Positions 22,895 to 35,569 of a DNA stretch of 64,000 nt are shown in pieces. Every line of letters starts with the position of its first letter. Within the stretch, counting starts at the first letter, position 1. Made by a program: the position numbers and the translations under genes. The notes below the pieces were generated by a model. That model was not told the origin of the DNA. It searched no databases and was given only the letters and a program-made list of their open reading frames with translations. Source of the DNA: Ailanthus altissimus (Eukaryota > Streptophyta > Magnoliopsida > Sapindales > Simaroubaceae); the NCBI GenBank assembly GCA_946807835.1, contig OX327702.1:10416001-10480000 (forward strand), written 5' to 3'.

Positions 22895-25588
22895 TGTCAC
22901 GCCCTAGACCCAAAAGATCCGATACATGACATAACTTACACTCATTCAATAATATTTAAACATTCATTTTAATTTCTTAAAGAATTATAACAATTGAATT
23001 ATGACTGGGATAATTAGTAAACCGGAGATACGCAGAGTTTTCTCAGAGATTAATACTCTACTACGTCACCAGTAGCATCTTTGTTACCGGAAGCCCAGAA
23101 TATATTCATTGCAAATTCTTACTTAAAATCAATCCATAACCATACGTAGTGAAACTTAAACTAAATTCAACCACACATAATAAAATAATACATAAGTATT
23201 TATTCCATAGGGACAGATCAAATATATTATCCCACGTGTCCTCAAATAAAACACTCAGCAACCTAGTAACTTAGGGAACCCAAGGAACAACAGAAGCCTT
23301 GCCAAATCCGCTAAGCACACATGTACCTTATTTACCTGAAATCACCATAAACTATAATGAGTATAAAACTCAGTAAGCATACTACTAGTTTTTCATATAT
23401 CAAATATAAATACATATATGTACATAATGCATATGTATGATATGTTGTGATCAATCAAAATCATAATCTTATCAAATCACATATCATGTAAGCGCTTACA
23501 CATTCTTTCAAAATATATTACAGGAATACCATCACTCAACTACTACTTAGTAGGATTTACACATCACATATCACATAATGAGTCAAATGTCACTCGTAGG
23601 TGACATACCATATGAGAGGAATAGTACAAGTGAGGTCTAAATTACACATATATAATGCTCAAGCCCGAAGGTAAGAGCCAAACCCTCACCCTGATCATCG
23701 GTGAGTCCTCTCACATGCACCAATACACCACCACACGAATGTGATGACTCAATCTTCCTTTAAGTACCAATAGGATCCTCCTTACATACGGAACACATAA
23801 CATATACCAATCCCGAAAAAAAGGCTACACATAAAGGCTCCACAAATCACATAAGATGCCTACTAAGTAAACAGTGAGTTCAAGCATCCTCAAAACACAA
23901 AATGTTTCTCATGGATATATATTACACTTCAAAGCTTTCTTTGTTAAACACATTTCATTTTGAAAGCTCACTTTCAAAAACACATGTATGTCCATGCTCA
24001 ATGTCAATGCTCACATTCATAAACATACGTCTTTCACATTTCATATCAAATACACTTTGGCATAACATAAACATATTTCTAAACACATTTACAAAATCAT
24101 ACATAGACAATTACTATGCTTATTGTGATTTCAGTAAAAGTCTAGTATACTTACCTCTTAGCACTTTCAGCTATAAGGCTTAAATCTCTTTAACCTATCA
24201 ATGGAGATTAATCCTTTCATAAGCCTCACAATTCACACAAAATACTTTAAATAGCTTACAAAATTATACACAATGCATTTATCACATCAAATTGGTCTAA
24301 ATACTTGGTTTCTCAAAACCTGTCATTCTGACCACTTACACTTAACAAAAATTTCTAATACCTCAAATGATGTCCAATTACTCCAAAATCAGAATATATC
24401 ATTCTTGACTCTTATATCCTTTTTATATATAAATATTATATCAAAATTCCTACACAATCCATTCCATACACACCATCAAATCCAAACTACTAACCTGACA
24501 GGATCAAGATATTTCCTAAACAGTATTCAATCTCCTAATTTTATAAAATCATATACTAATTCAAATATTATAAAACTACCACTGAAATACTCTTGACACA
24601 TAACTAAATCAATGATAAATATTTCACTTCCAAATCACTGTCAAAAATATTTTAAAACTATTTTATTATATAGCTTTAAAAAATCTATTAATCAAATACT
24701 GCAATGAGCTAATACACTTTAGAAAATCAGAACACTTCAACCACATTGATCTAAATTCTCACTTCCGAGTATATCATATTAGACATATAAAATTATAATA
24801 TTTCATAAATTCGTAATTGTTAAAGCTCATTCAGCAGGTCAAAAATTATTTGTCACTGTATCATACTGTTCACACAGGAAATTTCTAGAATTTCAGGGTC
24901 ATTTTGGTAAATTCACTACAAATTCAATTTCTGTAATTTTCAATCGATTCAAAGTCTCAGATAATTCTAAACATGTCTAATTTCATATACTCAAAATTCA
25001 ATACCAGAATTGAATCAAAACAATTTATAAAATTCCTGGATCAGGAGACTATCAAGTAGAAATTCTGCAATTCATCATGATTTATCAAGCTATCTATATA
25101 GATCATCATCAATTCTCACAATATCTTACGAAACACACATCAAATACTCAATTATACATATTTCTAGAAATTAAAACTTAAAGGAATTAACTTAATTAAC
25201 ATCAATAAATTGAGAAATAGTTGTGATATACCTCTTAAAATCTAAAATTCCAATTTCTTCTTCTTCTCTTTCTCTCTTTTCTCACTCTAAAAGGGATAGC
25301 TTGACCCAAAAAAGTAAATTAGGGTTTCAAAAGTGAATTTTTATACTAAGAGGCTAATTTTTGGTATTTATAAATTTGCCCCCAAAACTTTTAAAGTATT
25401 ACAATTTGGTCCCTAAAATAAATCTAAAGTCTTGCAATTAAACCCAATGCTAATAGTATGACCTTAACCTATACAAACACTACTAATAACAATACATAAA
25501 TCAAGTATCACCCACATACAAATAAAATACGTATATTTATACATATATAAATACTTATTCTTACCGGTTGTGGATACTGGTTACTACA
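22895..25588 (-). mobile_element. Solo LTR, family beta, copy 2 (2694 bp)
   Basis: It starts TGTCACGCCC, ends GTTACTACA, and is flanked by TGAAG on both sides (22890-22894 and 25589-25593). It is the inverted counterpart of 4657-7501 throughout, including the pyrimidine-rich block near 25255-25285 and the 'agggtttc' leader. It lies inside solo LTR copy B. Confidence 0.82.
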
Positions 25589-26230
25589 TGAAGAGCTCAC
25601 CTTGAAGTATATGTTGAACAATTCTAGTCCATAACTATTGGTGGGTTAAGAAGCTAGAATGGTAGCTTAGTGTTTAGAATTTTCAGCACTTGTATTCAAA
25701 CTCTTTTGAATACAATTTTTATTTCTTAAATGGAGATGGTGAATATTTTCTATACAACTAATATTTTCTATTAATTAAAAATCTTTAACATACAACTCTT
25801 GTATATTAATCTTAGAAACAATTTCTACATGATAATTATTTTGAACAACTCTTTGCAAAATAATTATCTTTTTCTCCATTTTTATTTCATTCATTTTGGT
25901 CATCCACTAAAGAAGGAGATGAAGAGAAGTTTGTTTATTTTTTCAACACTTAAAAGAACAAAACCCAAAACTCTCTCTTACCTCTCTTCCTTGCCATTGC
26001 CGAATTTTCTCTTCACAATTAAATGATTGAATTCAAATGTTTTGCTAAAATTCATTTTGTTTATTTAACACTTTGATTAAATAAAAAGAAGTGCTTCACC
26101 AATTTTATTGTTGGTCTCCCATTTAGGATTAATAAAACCAAGCACTAAAATAATGGCCACCTAAATTAATCTTTACCAAACAAATATAATTACTTTAATT
26201 ATAAAGGGTAATTAAATTGCCAACATCTAG

Positions 26231-26265
<35 letters not shown>
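26231..26265. repeat. Poly(C) run of 35 bases
   Basis: An uninterrupted homopolymer inside solo LTR copy B, in otherwise AT-rich sequence. It could be a real G/C homopolymer or a sequencing/assembly artefact; its length should not be trusted. Confidence 0.9.
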
Positions 26266-27802
26266 ATTGTATTAAAATACAATGCCATGATCTATATATA
26301 TTATAATATTATCTAATAATATAATAACAATATATGATTTAATTATTCAAAATAATTTTGAATAATTACTTTTTACCTTACTAATTTTTACTACCATGAT
26401 TAAATGGTAAAAAGGTAAAATCAAATCATGGAATAAATTTTGCCTTTTGTCAACATCCTATTAATTAACAACCCTTGTTAATTAATTCAATGATGTACTT
26501 AACAATTAAGTCTTGGTAAATGTACAATCCAAGGGATCCCGAAATAATCGTTCTATTTTGCTAAATTTATTGGATCAAACTATTCAATCCAATCCGCTTC
26601 CCCAGTGCACAATGAGTACACTTCATATTGTGAGACTCTCTAGGTCCACACCTAATTTGTCATATAGAGCTCCTCCATACGTCCGTGAACAATGTCCCAC
26701 ACACACGTTACAGATATTACAAATTAACGTGTTAGACCATACAAGTTGAGGTTATTACATATTCGTATAATCCTTCCATCATTTATATCCTTGAAGAGCA
26801 GAGATATAGATCATCATCGTCAAATCTTTTATTTGCTCAACTATGAACTTATCTCCAGATTTATATTTCATTAAACAATATCCACAAATACTTTTGTGAT
26901 ATTGTTTATTCCTCCGGAATATATTTTCTGAGGTTTATGCTTGCAGCTATAAGACTTTCTGAAATACAATCTTGGAGTATCAGGATATACAACCCACTCA
27001 TATGAGCTGACGGATCCCATATTTACGTACACCGGACTCCATGATCATCAGATCATACCCAACAACACCCAGCGGTCAGACCATGAAAGGTTTCTGACAT
27101 GTGTAGAACCAAAACATGGTGGATCACTCACAAGCCCACCGTGGCGCTCAGGTCAAAGGACTACAAATACTACTCAACTCGGAAGACCTTCCATTGACGG
27201 CTTTATGAGATGTCTATTGGATGTCTTCGTGAGTCTGTTCAATATCCAGTCCTTATTGAATACCTGCATATCTATACGAGCTTTCTACTAAGCTCATGGT
27301 TTATTAAGACTAACCATCTGAACCATCCAGATATAGACATACACTAATCTATATTAATGGGTTCCACCGATGGACCCGCATTGATGAAATTAGATCAGGA
27401 ACATTATATTTGAGAACATACTTGCATAATGACATTTCTTAGCACCATCTGCAACTCATTGCAGCTATGTCATTACTAATATATTCTCAAATCATTGTCA
27501 TATTCCAGACAAGGTTCTAACTCCTTAGAATTCACTAATTCTTATAAAATTACTAACTCTTAGTACCATTAACTCTTAGTGTTTATAACTATTAGCATTG
27601 CTAACTCTTAGCCCTAGTCTAAACTCCTTTAGACTAGATCTGAACTCTTTCAGATCATACAATGTCTGAAACGTTACAAGCATCTTACTATTTAATAATA
27701 AATAATATTAACGATTTTATTAAAAATAATAATTGTATAAATACTATCGTTATATATTTATACATTATGGGATGGAACGTAAGCACAAATCCCAACACAA
27801 AT

Positions 27803-28818
27803 AACTTTATTAACTTGAAATTTATAAAATGACATTAACGCATATAAAAAGCCATATATTATTCAAATTGAGTAATTATCAAATTTAGGAGTTCAAAACA
27901 ATGGATATAAAATCCACTCATCATATTTATTACCCAACCTAAGGGTCTCAGAAAAGTAAGGACATTTTCATCTACTATCATCGTTGTTCATCTTTGTCAA
28001 AAGAAAGAAAGACGAGGTGAAGGTCAACATAAATAAAAAAAATTTGAAAAGATCGAACATTATCAAGAATAAGATTATTGTTTCATCATCTCTTCTTTTG
28101 TGGCAATTTGTATAACTTGCCAATTAAGCCTGCACTCTTTAAGTTCTTTTAAGAAAGAAGTTATTGATAAGACCCCATTGTTTTTTAGATTAAACGACTT
28201 GATCTTTCTCTTCCCAAGTAAGATCACATTTCAACGTCCAAGTTATTGTTGCAATAACAAAAGCAATCAGGTCACAAACCATAAAAAAAAAATGTTCATA
28301 AGTGCAGCGTATAGACACCATATATAAACATGGACCTGATCTATAAAATACCAAATCACAATACATGTGCTCAAGCACTCCTACGTACTTTTAGCCCTAC
28401 TTTCCCTTAGTAAAGAACAATAATCATTTCCAATTATGATTGCTTGAAGGTAGATCTTGTATCGGAACAAATTTTTTCTCCTTATTATAAGCAAAGAAGT
28501 AATGATAACCCTTCTATTAGTCAGCACTCACCTTCAACGGATATAGTTGTTGAAATTTAGGGAAGGTAGGCTCACTGTAGCTAGCCTTCAGCCACACAAT
28601 GCACAAATCAATTATTGTTCTCTATGAGTTTAAACCTAACTAGCACAGTGCTAAGTTTAAATGAGCGAGCATATAACTAAAGTAAGGTTGAATGAGCGAG
28701 ATTAAAGGTAACCTCCCTAGTAGGCGACACACTCGTATACTCGTCTTCCTAAAGAACCCTTAATGTAATGGTGCTTGATATTTCAATTTTTTTCCTCAAT
28801 TTTATGAGATCTTTTTCT
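27803..28818. other. Intergenic, no recognised gene
   Basis: 27803-27900 resembles 30236-30340, so this is a small dispersed repeat, possibly the outer part of the older gypsy LTR. Short frames here have no family resemblance. Confidence 0.4.
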
Positions 28819-28826
28819 CATAAACT

Positions 28827-29823
28827 TAAGGGATGGTAAAGTGGGTAGTTCAATTCAAAAGGAACCTCCTCATCGAACCATGAATAGTATAATCGAATTA
28901 AACCAAACCGGTTTAATTCAATTTGGTTCGATTTTTTTATTTTTTAATTCTCAGAGCCAAATTATGTTACTGTTAGCATTCCATTCCAAATAGAGAATTT
29001 AGCCTCATCTATTAGGAAATCATAAACACTATCATTCATGGCAAGTTTATATATATTAATTGAAATTATATATATTTATTAGAAATCATAAACAGTTAGG
29101 AAATCTATATTATAGAGTTAGTTAACAAGCACATTACATATTCACATATTTATATAATTACATCCATAAGATCCAATATTATTAATTTATTATATACTAA
29201 TGATATCAAAAATTCAAAATCAGTTTAGTTGAGTTGAGCCAATCTATACAAGTAGAGGAAGAGACGATGGCCAATGGAGGAAGTGATCGTGCAGCTAACC
29301 TAATGGCTGGCAGATAAAGTGACCGTCAATCCGAGTTGGTGAAGCCATGGAGGAAGAGACGATGGGGCATCGTCCTCAACATTGAGTGGTAGTATGGCAG
29401 AGTACTGAGCAGTGGCATAGGCGTAGCAGAGGACTGAGCGACTACTTGCTGGAGTGGCTGGGTTGGGGAGTGGAGACAATTTTTTGTTACTGCCATTTGG
29501 AGAAGTAGAAAGAAAAGAAGTTGTCAACTATCAAGTGTGTTCAAAATGAAATTAGGGTTAGGGCTTTGAGTGTATAATAGGGTTATGATTTGGTGTAGCA
29601 TGTTTTACAATAAATTTATAGCACCACCAATAACACAATACCACACGTACTGTTTTTATTTTTTAAAATAATCGATTTTTGGTCGATTTTTTAGTTTGAA
29701 TTTTTCAAACCGAAAATCAAACTGATTGTTCAGTTTTCACACACTTAAAATTGAAGAACCGAACTGCCGGTTCAATTCGGTTCACTCATGCCAATTAGGT
29801 TCTTCGATTTTTTGCCACCCCTA
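28827..29823. mobile_element. Probable non-autonomous hAT-like element
   Basis: The right end 'ttgccacccccta'-like (29814-29823, tgccacccctaa) is a typical hAT terminus. The left end 'taagggatggtaaa' (28827) is a weak inverted match. Both subterminal regions carry 'accgaac/ggttcgg'-rich sequence (28901-28935 and 29755-29783). I see no good 8-bp target duplication, so the left boundary is uncertain. A GC-richer block at 29260-29490 gives a chance minus frame. Confidence 0.4.
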
Positions 29824-30640
29824 ATTAGGTGTCCTCTTTGAGTCATTATAACCCTCAAGCAACTGAGCAACATTTCCTTGCAAAATGGGCCCTCTAACAA
29901 CTAAGCGAAGCCCTTAGACCTCTAGAGCACTCACACTATCTACTTTTCAAACTTAGTTGTTCCCCACAGACGAGCCCCCATACAAATTGTCAAGCTCATG
30001 ACCAGATATATTATGAGAGTCGTCAACTGATGGCATGTTTCTTATACCTACACAAGCAAACACATATAATCTATCAATAATCTATTATTCTAAACACTCA
30101 AACCAAGCACTTAAACTTTAGCAGATTATTAGCACTGGGCATTGTAGCAAAAATATTATTTATAACACTATAGGAAAGTTACCGTTCATTGGACACTATA
30201 GCATATTTGATTTTTTTTTTTTTTAAATTTTCATTCTAAATAATTCTATTAACTTTGAAATCTACAAAATAACATTATTATATATAAAAAAAATATATGT
30301 TCACATTTAAAATAAACAATTATCAAATTAAGAGAAGTATAATATCATATATAAAATATGCTTATTAATATCTTATTTCAAATATATAATAAAATTATTC
30401 ATACACTAATTAAATTTACTTTAGTTTTTGCTGAGTTTTCTAATTGTTAAAATTACTGACTATTAAAGTTGATGAACGTTCTTTTGTTTATAGAATGAAA
30501 GTTTTTATTTTAAAAAAAGAAGAAAAAAAAAAGTAGTAACAATATTTAAAAAAATAAAATAAAATCATCGAAATCATAAGAACGTTATCACCACACGGTG
30601 CCCTTATTCATCTAACTTTGTTTGCTACCTTGTGGACGAC
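29824..30640. other. Intergenic, AT-rich
   Basis: No gene seen. It includes a copy of a small repeat at about 30236-30340 (shared with 27803-27900) and poly(A/T) runs. The end leads into the H2A.W promoter. Confidence 0.4.
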
Positions 30641-30663
30641 TTGATTCCTTTGGATCCACACGG

Positions 30664-30670
30664 TATAAAA
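30664..30670 (+). promoter_or_regulatory. TATA box of the histone H2A.W gene
   Basis: 'cggtataaaaagg' lies about 385 bp before the H2A start codon. The predicted start of transcription would be near 30695. This leaves a 350-base, pyrimidine-rich leader containing a 3-codon uORF (30724-30735) and an in-frame ATG (30800). Confidence 0.55.
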
Positions 30671-30723
30671 AGGTCTTTCTCAATACATAAAATAAATACA
30701 CCACCGTAACCCCACTCAAACTC

Positions 30724-30735
30724 ATGCTTATCTAA
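30724..30735 (+). promoter_or_regulatory. Short uORF in the H2A.W leader
   Basis: ATG CTT ATC TAA. It would be the first ATG of a transcript starting near 30695. Whether it is in the mature leader depends on the true start site. Confidence 0.3.
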
Positions 30736-31048
30736 AACCCAAACCCACATTCCGTTTCTAGCCCCCTCTTACAACTCTCGCCTCATCTCATTCGCTGATT
30801 TGAAATTACACGGATCGCCAGCTCATTATTCTATCACCGTCAATTGTCTGAAATCCAACGGTTCTAAACCGGCCATTCCAAAACCAAAGGTCATCTCCCA
30901 TTTCTCACCGAGCCGTATAAGTTTTACCAACGAAGGCGAAACCTTGCATCTCGCTCACACTTATCCCAAGTCCAACTTTCTTTTTTTCCAGTTCTTTTGT
31001 CGAGAACCTTTTTTTTTCTTTTTTGCTTCTATTTTTGATTGGTGTGTG

Positions 31049-32171
31049 ATGGAGAGTGGAGGAAAGGTGAAGAAAGGGGCAGGAGGAAGGAAAGGAGGCG
31101 GTCCGAAGAAGAAACCAGTTTCCCGGTCCGTGAAAGCCGGTCTACAGTTCCCGGTCGGTCGGATCGGTCGCTATCTGAAGAAGGGGCGCTATTCTCAGCG
31201 CGTGGGAACCGGGGCTCCTGTTTACCTCGCCGCTGTCCTTGAGTACCTTGCTGCTGAGGCAATTATTCTCTTCTCTGATTTTTATCTTCTATTTATTTAT
31301 TTATTTCATAATTTTATAAAAATACAAATTTACGTTTCAAGTAGTATTGAGTTGATACATGTGATATTTGTGAAGTTATCTCGTTAGACGCTTTTAATCG
31401 ATAATTGTCTAGGGTTTCGTGTGGCTGGTGAGAAAATGGGAAAAAAAAAATAGTTCTTGGATCTTTGAGCCATTTTGAAGTTAAAAATAATTTATTTGCT
31501 AATATGTAGTGTGATTGTCTGGGAACTGACTGCTGCTAAAATGCTGATTTTCTTTTTATGAAAAAAAAGTCAATGCCATTTGTTTATGCCTATGATTTTG
31601 TTTAGATCTTGTTGTTTCTGTAATTTGTTCGAGAATCTGGATAAATATATTAAAGGATTGGATTAGAAGCTGAGAGCTGCCTGATTTATAATGTGGGTAC
31701 TATGCTTTGTTTCTAACAAGGATACAAGCAAATGTTAAAAAAATTGTATCCAACTTTTATACCGAATTCTAGATTGCGACCAACTTCTTACAATTGCTTT
31801 AATTGTGAATCGGAATCTCCTCTCGAGACTTCTAATATTGATATCTTTAATTGTGACGTGCATTATGGCTTGCGGTTGAATTTGCATGGTCTTTTTGCTA
31901 ATCATATGTTGGGTGTGAATCTGTTTAGGTTCTTGAGCTGGCTGGTAATGCTGCAAGGGACAACAAGAAGAACAGGATTATCCCAAGGCATGTTCTGTTG
32001 GCAGTAAGGAATGATGAGGAACTTGGTAAGCTGCTTGCTGGTGTGACAATTGCTCATGGTGGAGTCTTGCCCAACATCAATCCAGTTCTTCTGCCGAAAA
32101 AGTCTGAGAAGGCAGCTGCCAAAGAAACTAAGTCTCCATCCAAGGCCACCAAGTCTCCAAAGAAGGCTTAG
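31049..32171 (+). CDS. Histone H2A, plant H2A.W type, two exons
   Basis: Exon 1 is 31049-31258 (70 codons) and exon 2 is 31929-32171, giving 150 residues. The core histone fold H2A parts are intact: [20 protein letters not shown]1 loop region [20 protein letters not shown], then [26 protein letters not shown] (acidic patch) and the docking region [15 protein letters not shown]. The tail contains SPSK and SPKK motifs, the mark of H2A.W, which in Arabidopsis is deposited in heterochromatin and binds linker DNA. The ATG at 31049 is chosen because MESGGKVKK is the usual H2A.W N-terminus. An in-frame ATG 83 codons upstream (30800) adds residues unlike any histone. The intron sits at the conserved LAAE/VLEL position but starts with GC. 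Confidence 0.93.
31259..31928 (+). other. H2A.W intron, apparent GC-AG type
   Basis: The conserved protein join E|V requires the donor GAG|GCAATT and acceptor TTTAG|GTT. The first GT downstream (near 31334) would add about 25 residues foreign to H2A. The donor keeps A at +3 and +4 but has T at +5, so it is weaker than the usual GCAAGT. Confidence 0.75.
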
Positions 32172-33870
32172 TTATTAGTCTTATCTTTTAACTGTGTGCA
32201 TGTAACTTCCTTGATGTATTTGGCTTATAGGAAAGCTTCATGTACCTAGGAATTAGGAACATTGTACCGTTTTTATTTTCTGTGTAGAACTTCTCTTGTT
32301 CTGAATGATTGAAATCATTGTACTGGTTCTGAAATTTCATTTGTTGCAGCAGGTATATGTGCTTTGTCATTTGTACTGTTGTTGGTGTTCATGCAACAGT
32401 ATCGAGATTTTACTGCGCCTATGCCATGCAAGTATGTGACTTCTTGGATTTGAATGTTCTCATGGTAGTACCAACATGATGTTGATATGGCGGTTCTGTT
32501 CTGATTTTGGATTTGAATCGGTGGTTTTTAGATATGACAAGTGGGCTGTGTTCAGAAGTGATAAAATGGAACACGATGCAATTATTTGATGTGTTTTAAG
32601 CAAAGGTAAATTAATATGATTAATAAATAAGTTAAATTTGTATTATTTATTTATTAATTGTGACAAATGTGTATTTAAATTTTGTGATTCTTAAATTTAT
32701 TTAAGATATAATTATTGTTAAATTAAATAAATTAAAATTATTGTTAAATTAAATAAATTAATTCATAATTTGTTTAAAAATAAATTCATATTATTTATTT
32801 GCTTAACATCTGAATAATTTGTATATGAAAAACCTGCCTTTACATTTCACTGCTCTCTTAACCCTCGGCTTCTCATTCTCTGTCTAAATCCTCCTCGTAC
32901 TTTCTCTTCTTCTTCTCCTCTCGCTCACCTCCCCCCCAACCAATCTGGGGCTATTAAAATTTTATTTACTTGGCATCACCACTTCAATTGCAGGGAATGA
33001 AGGCATTAAATGTCAAAGGAATACCGTCTAGTTTCCTTAGAAATGCCTAGACAGAAAATGAGTTTTTTGTATAGAGAATTTAGTTCCTATAGTTTCCCAT
33101 ATAGCTTATTTGTTGGGTTTCATATTACTATTGCATAATCGTTTTTCAATTTTCTGTTATGTTGACAACCTATTCTTGATAATCATGAATAAAATAATTT
33201 CATTTGTTATGAAATCTCCACTTATTTTATTTAGTTTGCTAGATTTTTTTGACAATAAATTTACTCTCTTGCATAATCATGGATGTTTGAATTTTTTATA
33301 CTCATTCCAATTAATTAAGTCCGTTTTACATTTACAAAATTAAATGAAAGAATAAAGAGTCAGCATGTTTGATATCTACATGAAGCAAGAATTATGTTTT
33401 CTGCTGTGCCATGTAGATCAATTTCATCTCTACATTTGTTTACTCAAATTTGCTCATGAATTTAATAGGAATAGAATCAGGATGTATCTTAAAATATACT
33501 AGCACTAGCCCGTGATATATATTGTATTTTCCAATTTGTCTTTTCTTTTCTTTTTGACAGCACCACTCTGTGCATGCCTTGTTCTTGTATGTCTTTAACA
33601 GCTTGGCATAGTGGTAAAATTTAATGATTCGTTAGCAGGAAGGACATGAAAAGGATATTGAAGTAGATAATCAAGAAGAATCACCGAGTGGAAGCTGAGG
33701 AGCCCACTTGAGATTCAAATAAAGCTTTCCTGATTTACTGTCATCTATTGGAAATCTAAAACACTTTTGTCTTTGATTTGTTTCCAACTTTCTTTAGCAT
33801 AATATATGCTTCCTTTAGTAGTGTCATGGGTATGATCACTATGATGTATTAGTTAGGTATGATAGCTAGA
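32172..33870. other. H2A.W 3' UTR and intergenic DNA
   Basis: 32172 to about 32400 should hold the 3' UTR; no clear poly(A) signal can be fixed. 32690-32770 has two tandem copies of an AT-rich unit (attattgttaaattaaat). 32860-32945 is pyrimidine-rich, like a leader, but no coding frame follows. Nothing else is recognised. Confidence 0.35.
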
Positions 33871-33875
33871 ATTTT

Positions 33876-33918
33876 ACTCATTTTGATCCAATTTTACTCA
33901 TTTTGGATCAAAATGAGT
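33876..33918. repeat. Perfect 15-bp inverted repeat with 13-base loop
   Basis: Left arm 33876-33890 (actcattttgatcca) and right arm 33904-33918 are exact reverse complements. The loop itself contains another copy of 'actcattttgg'. It may be a foldback trace or a transcript hairpin. Confidence 0.75.
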
Positions 33919-34635
33919 TGGTATTAATTTTACGGAGAGCTTTTGATTTTTATAAGAGATTATTGTAAATATTCTCGAGGTAATATTTAATTTTATTAAT
34001 ATTTTTAATTTTATAAAATAAGTACTAATATTCAACTAGTAAATTTTTTTTTGTTAGAAATAATGTGTAGAAGGACACTAACATCTTTTCAAATTATTTT
34101 TGAGTTCAATTCGATTTAAATGAACACATGGCAGTTTTAATGATTAAAACCCTTTATCCCGTGTAGGGATGTATAGAACCCTAAGGCCAAACACTTTATT
34201 TTTTCATTCAACATATTAACTTTATATTCTAAAATCAAAATACATCTTTGTGAAACGAAAAGATTGCACTTTACTATTCACAAACCCACAGAAATTTTCT
34301 TACACTCAAGCTTTTCATTTTCTTACACTCTAATCATTTAGCCCTTGATTGAAGCATTGTCATTGTAAAAGTGAGGTCGGAGGTCATTGAATAGTCACTG
34401 TGAAGCGATGCCAAACGCCAGGAGAAGCAAAAGTCAAGTTAGTGTTTTTCGCTCCAATAAATTTTTAGAGTTTGCATGTTAATTTTAAGGGTTAGTGTTA
34501 TTTTTTATTAGTGGATTTTTGAGTGTTGTAGGTTTTAAGGGTTAGGTTTTTAACCTCAAAATCTTAAAATATTTGCATGCCGATAAAAATAATAAAAATA
34601 TTAATATTTGATTTACTAAAGGAGAAAAAAAAATA

Positions 34636-34783
34636 AGTTTTTTTTATAAACCCATATATTTTTTTAAGACAATAAATTATTGTTTAATGAACGAGAATTA
34701 TAATTTTTATTTTTAAATTTGTTTGTTTAAAATATGCATTTTTTTCTTTTTGAACTTGTGAATTGTGCTTAGTGTGAAAATTG

Positions 34784-34814
<31 letters not shown>

Positions 34815-35220
34815 AACTTTTGTACTTTTGCATGTATTAGATGGTTCTGAATTTTTTATAAACCCATATTTTTTTTAAGATAATAAATTATTGTTTAATT
34901 AATGAGAACAAAAATTTTATTTTTTAAACCTATCTGTTTAAAATATGCAATTTTTCTGAATTAGTGAGTTGTGCTTAGTGTAAAAATATTTTTCTTTTGT
35001 AAACTTCTGTACCTTTGCATGTATTACATGGTTCTATTTTTTTTTATAAACCCATATATTTTTTTTAAGATGATAAATTATTGTTTAATGAATGAGAAAA
35101 AAAATTATTTTTTAATCCTATTTGTTTAAAATATGCAATTGTTTTGAAATTGTGAGCTGTGCTTAGTGTAAAAATGGTTTTTTTTTAACTTGTGTACGTG
35201 TGCATGTATTAGATGGTTTT
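34636..35220 (+). repeat. Three tandem copies of a 175-215 bp AT-rich unit
   Basis: Each copy begins 'tttataaacccatat', then 'aataaattattgtttaat', 'gtttaaaatatgca', 'gtgcttagtgt' and 'tgcatgtatta(g/c)atggtt'. Starts are near 34636, 34856 and 35044. The first copy contains an (AT)n run (34793-34815). It lies upstream of the Mutator transposase relic. Confidence 0.75.
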
Positions 35221-35569
35221 GAGTTGATTAATTCGATGTAAATATTTGTATTATTTTCATACTGTGGTAATGTAAAAGGAAAATATGAAATTTTTGTGAA
35301 CGTGTTTGCTATGTGTGTGTTTATTAGTTAATTAATTGCATATAAATATTTGTATTCTGTGGAAATATAAAATATGAATTATATTGCACTTATTGTTGTT
35401 TAGTTTGAATATTTTACATTAGTGGTGTTTAAGTTATTTATTTTAATTTCATTTTAGGATTTTGTCATTTACTTTGAATATATATATGTTTAGTGAGAGA
35501 TTAACTTTGCTAAATATAGATCTGATGAATTTACTAGAGTGTGCCTATTGAATCATGTTATGCAAATTT

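Larger units (their letters stand above)
22577..27797 (-). mobile_element. Solo LTR, family alpha, copy B (about 2.5 kb), split by a beta LTR
   Basis: It starts TGTTGGG (22577), ends CCCAACA (27797), and is flanked by the perfect 5-bp repeat CAAAT (22572-22576 and 27798-27802). Removal of the nested LTR (22895-25588) leaves about 2.5 kb that aligns with copy A. A run of 35 C lies at 26231-26265. Noncoding. Confidence 0.8.

Noticed and set aside
23902..24596. Two plus frames of 93 and 107 codons in beta LTR copy 2
   Set aside because: Not kept in the other two copies of the LTR; composition is that of AT-rich noncoding DNA.
29300..29527. 75-codon Ser/Pro-rich minus frame
   Set aside because: Lies in a GC-richer block of a hAT-like element; no domain and no support.
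31029..31262. Minus and +1 frames over H2A exon 1
   Set aside because: Shadows of the histone exon in GC-rich sequence.
33601..33640. A-box-like 'tggcatagtgg' suggesting a tRNA or SINE
   Set aside because: No B-box at a proper distance and no tRNA fold.
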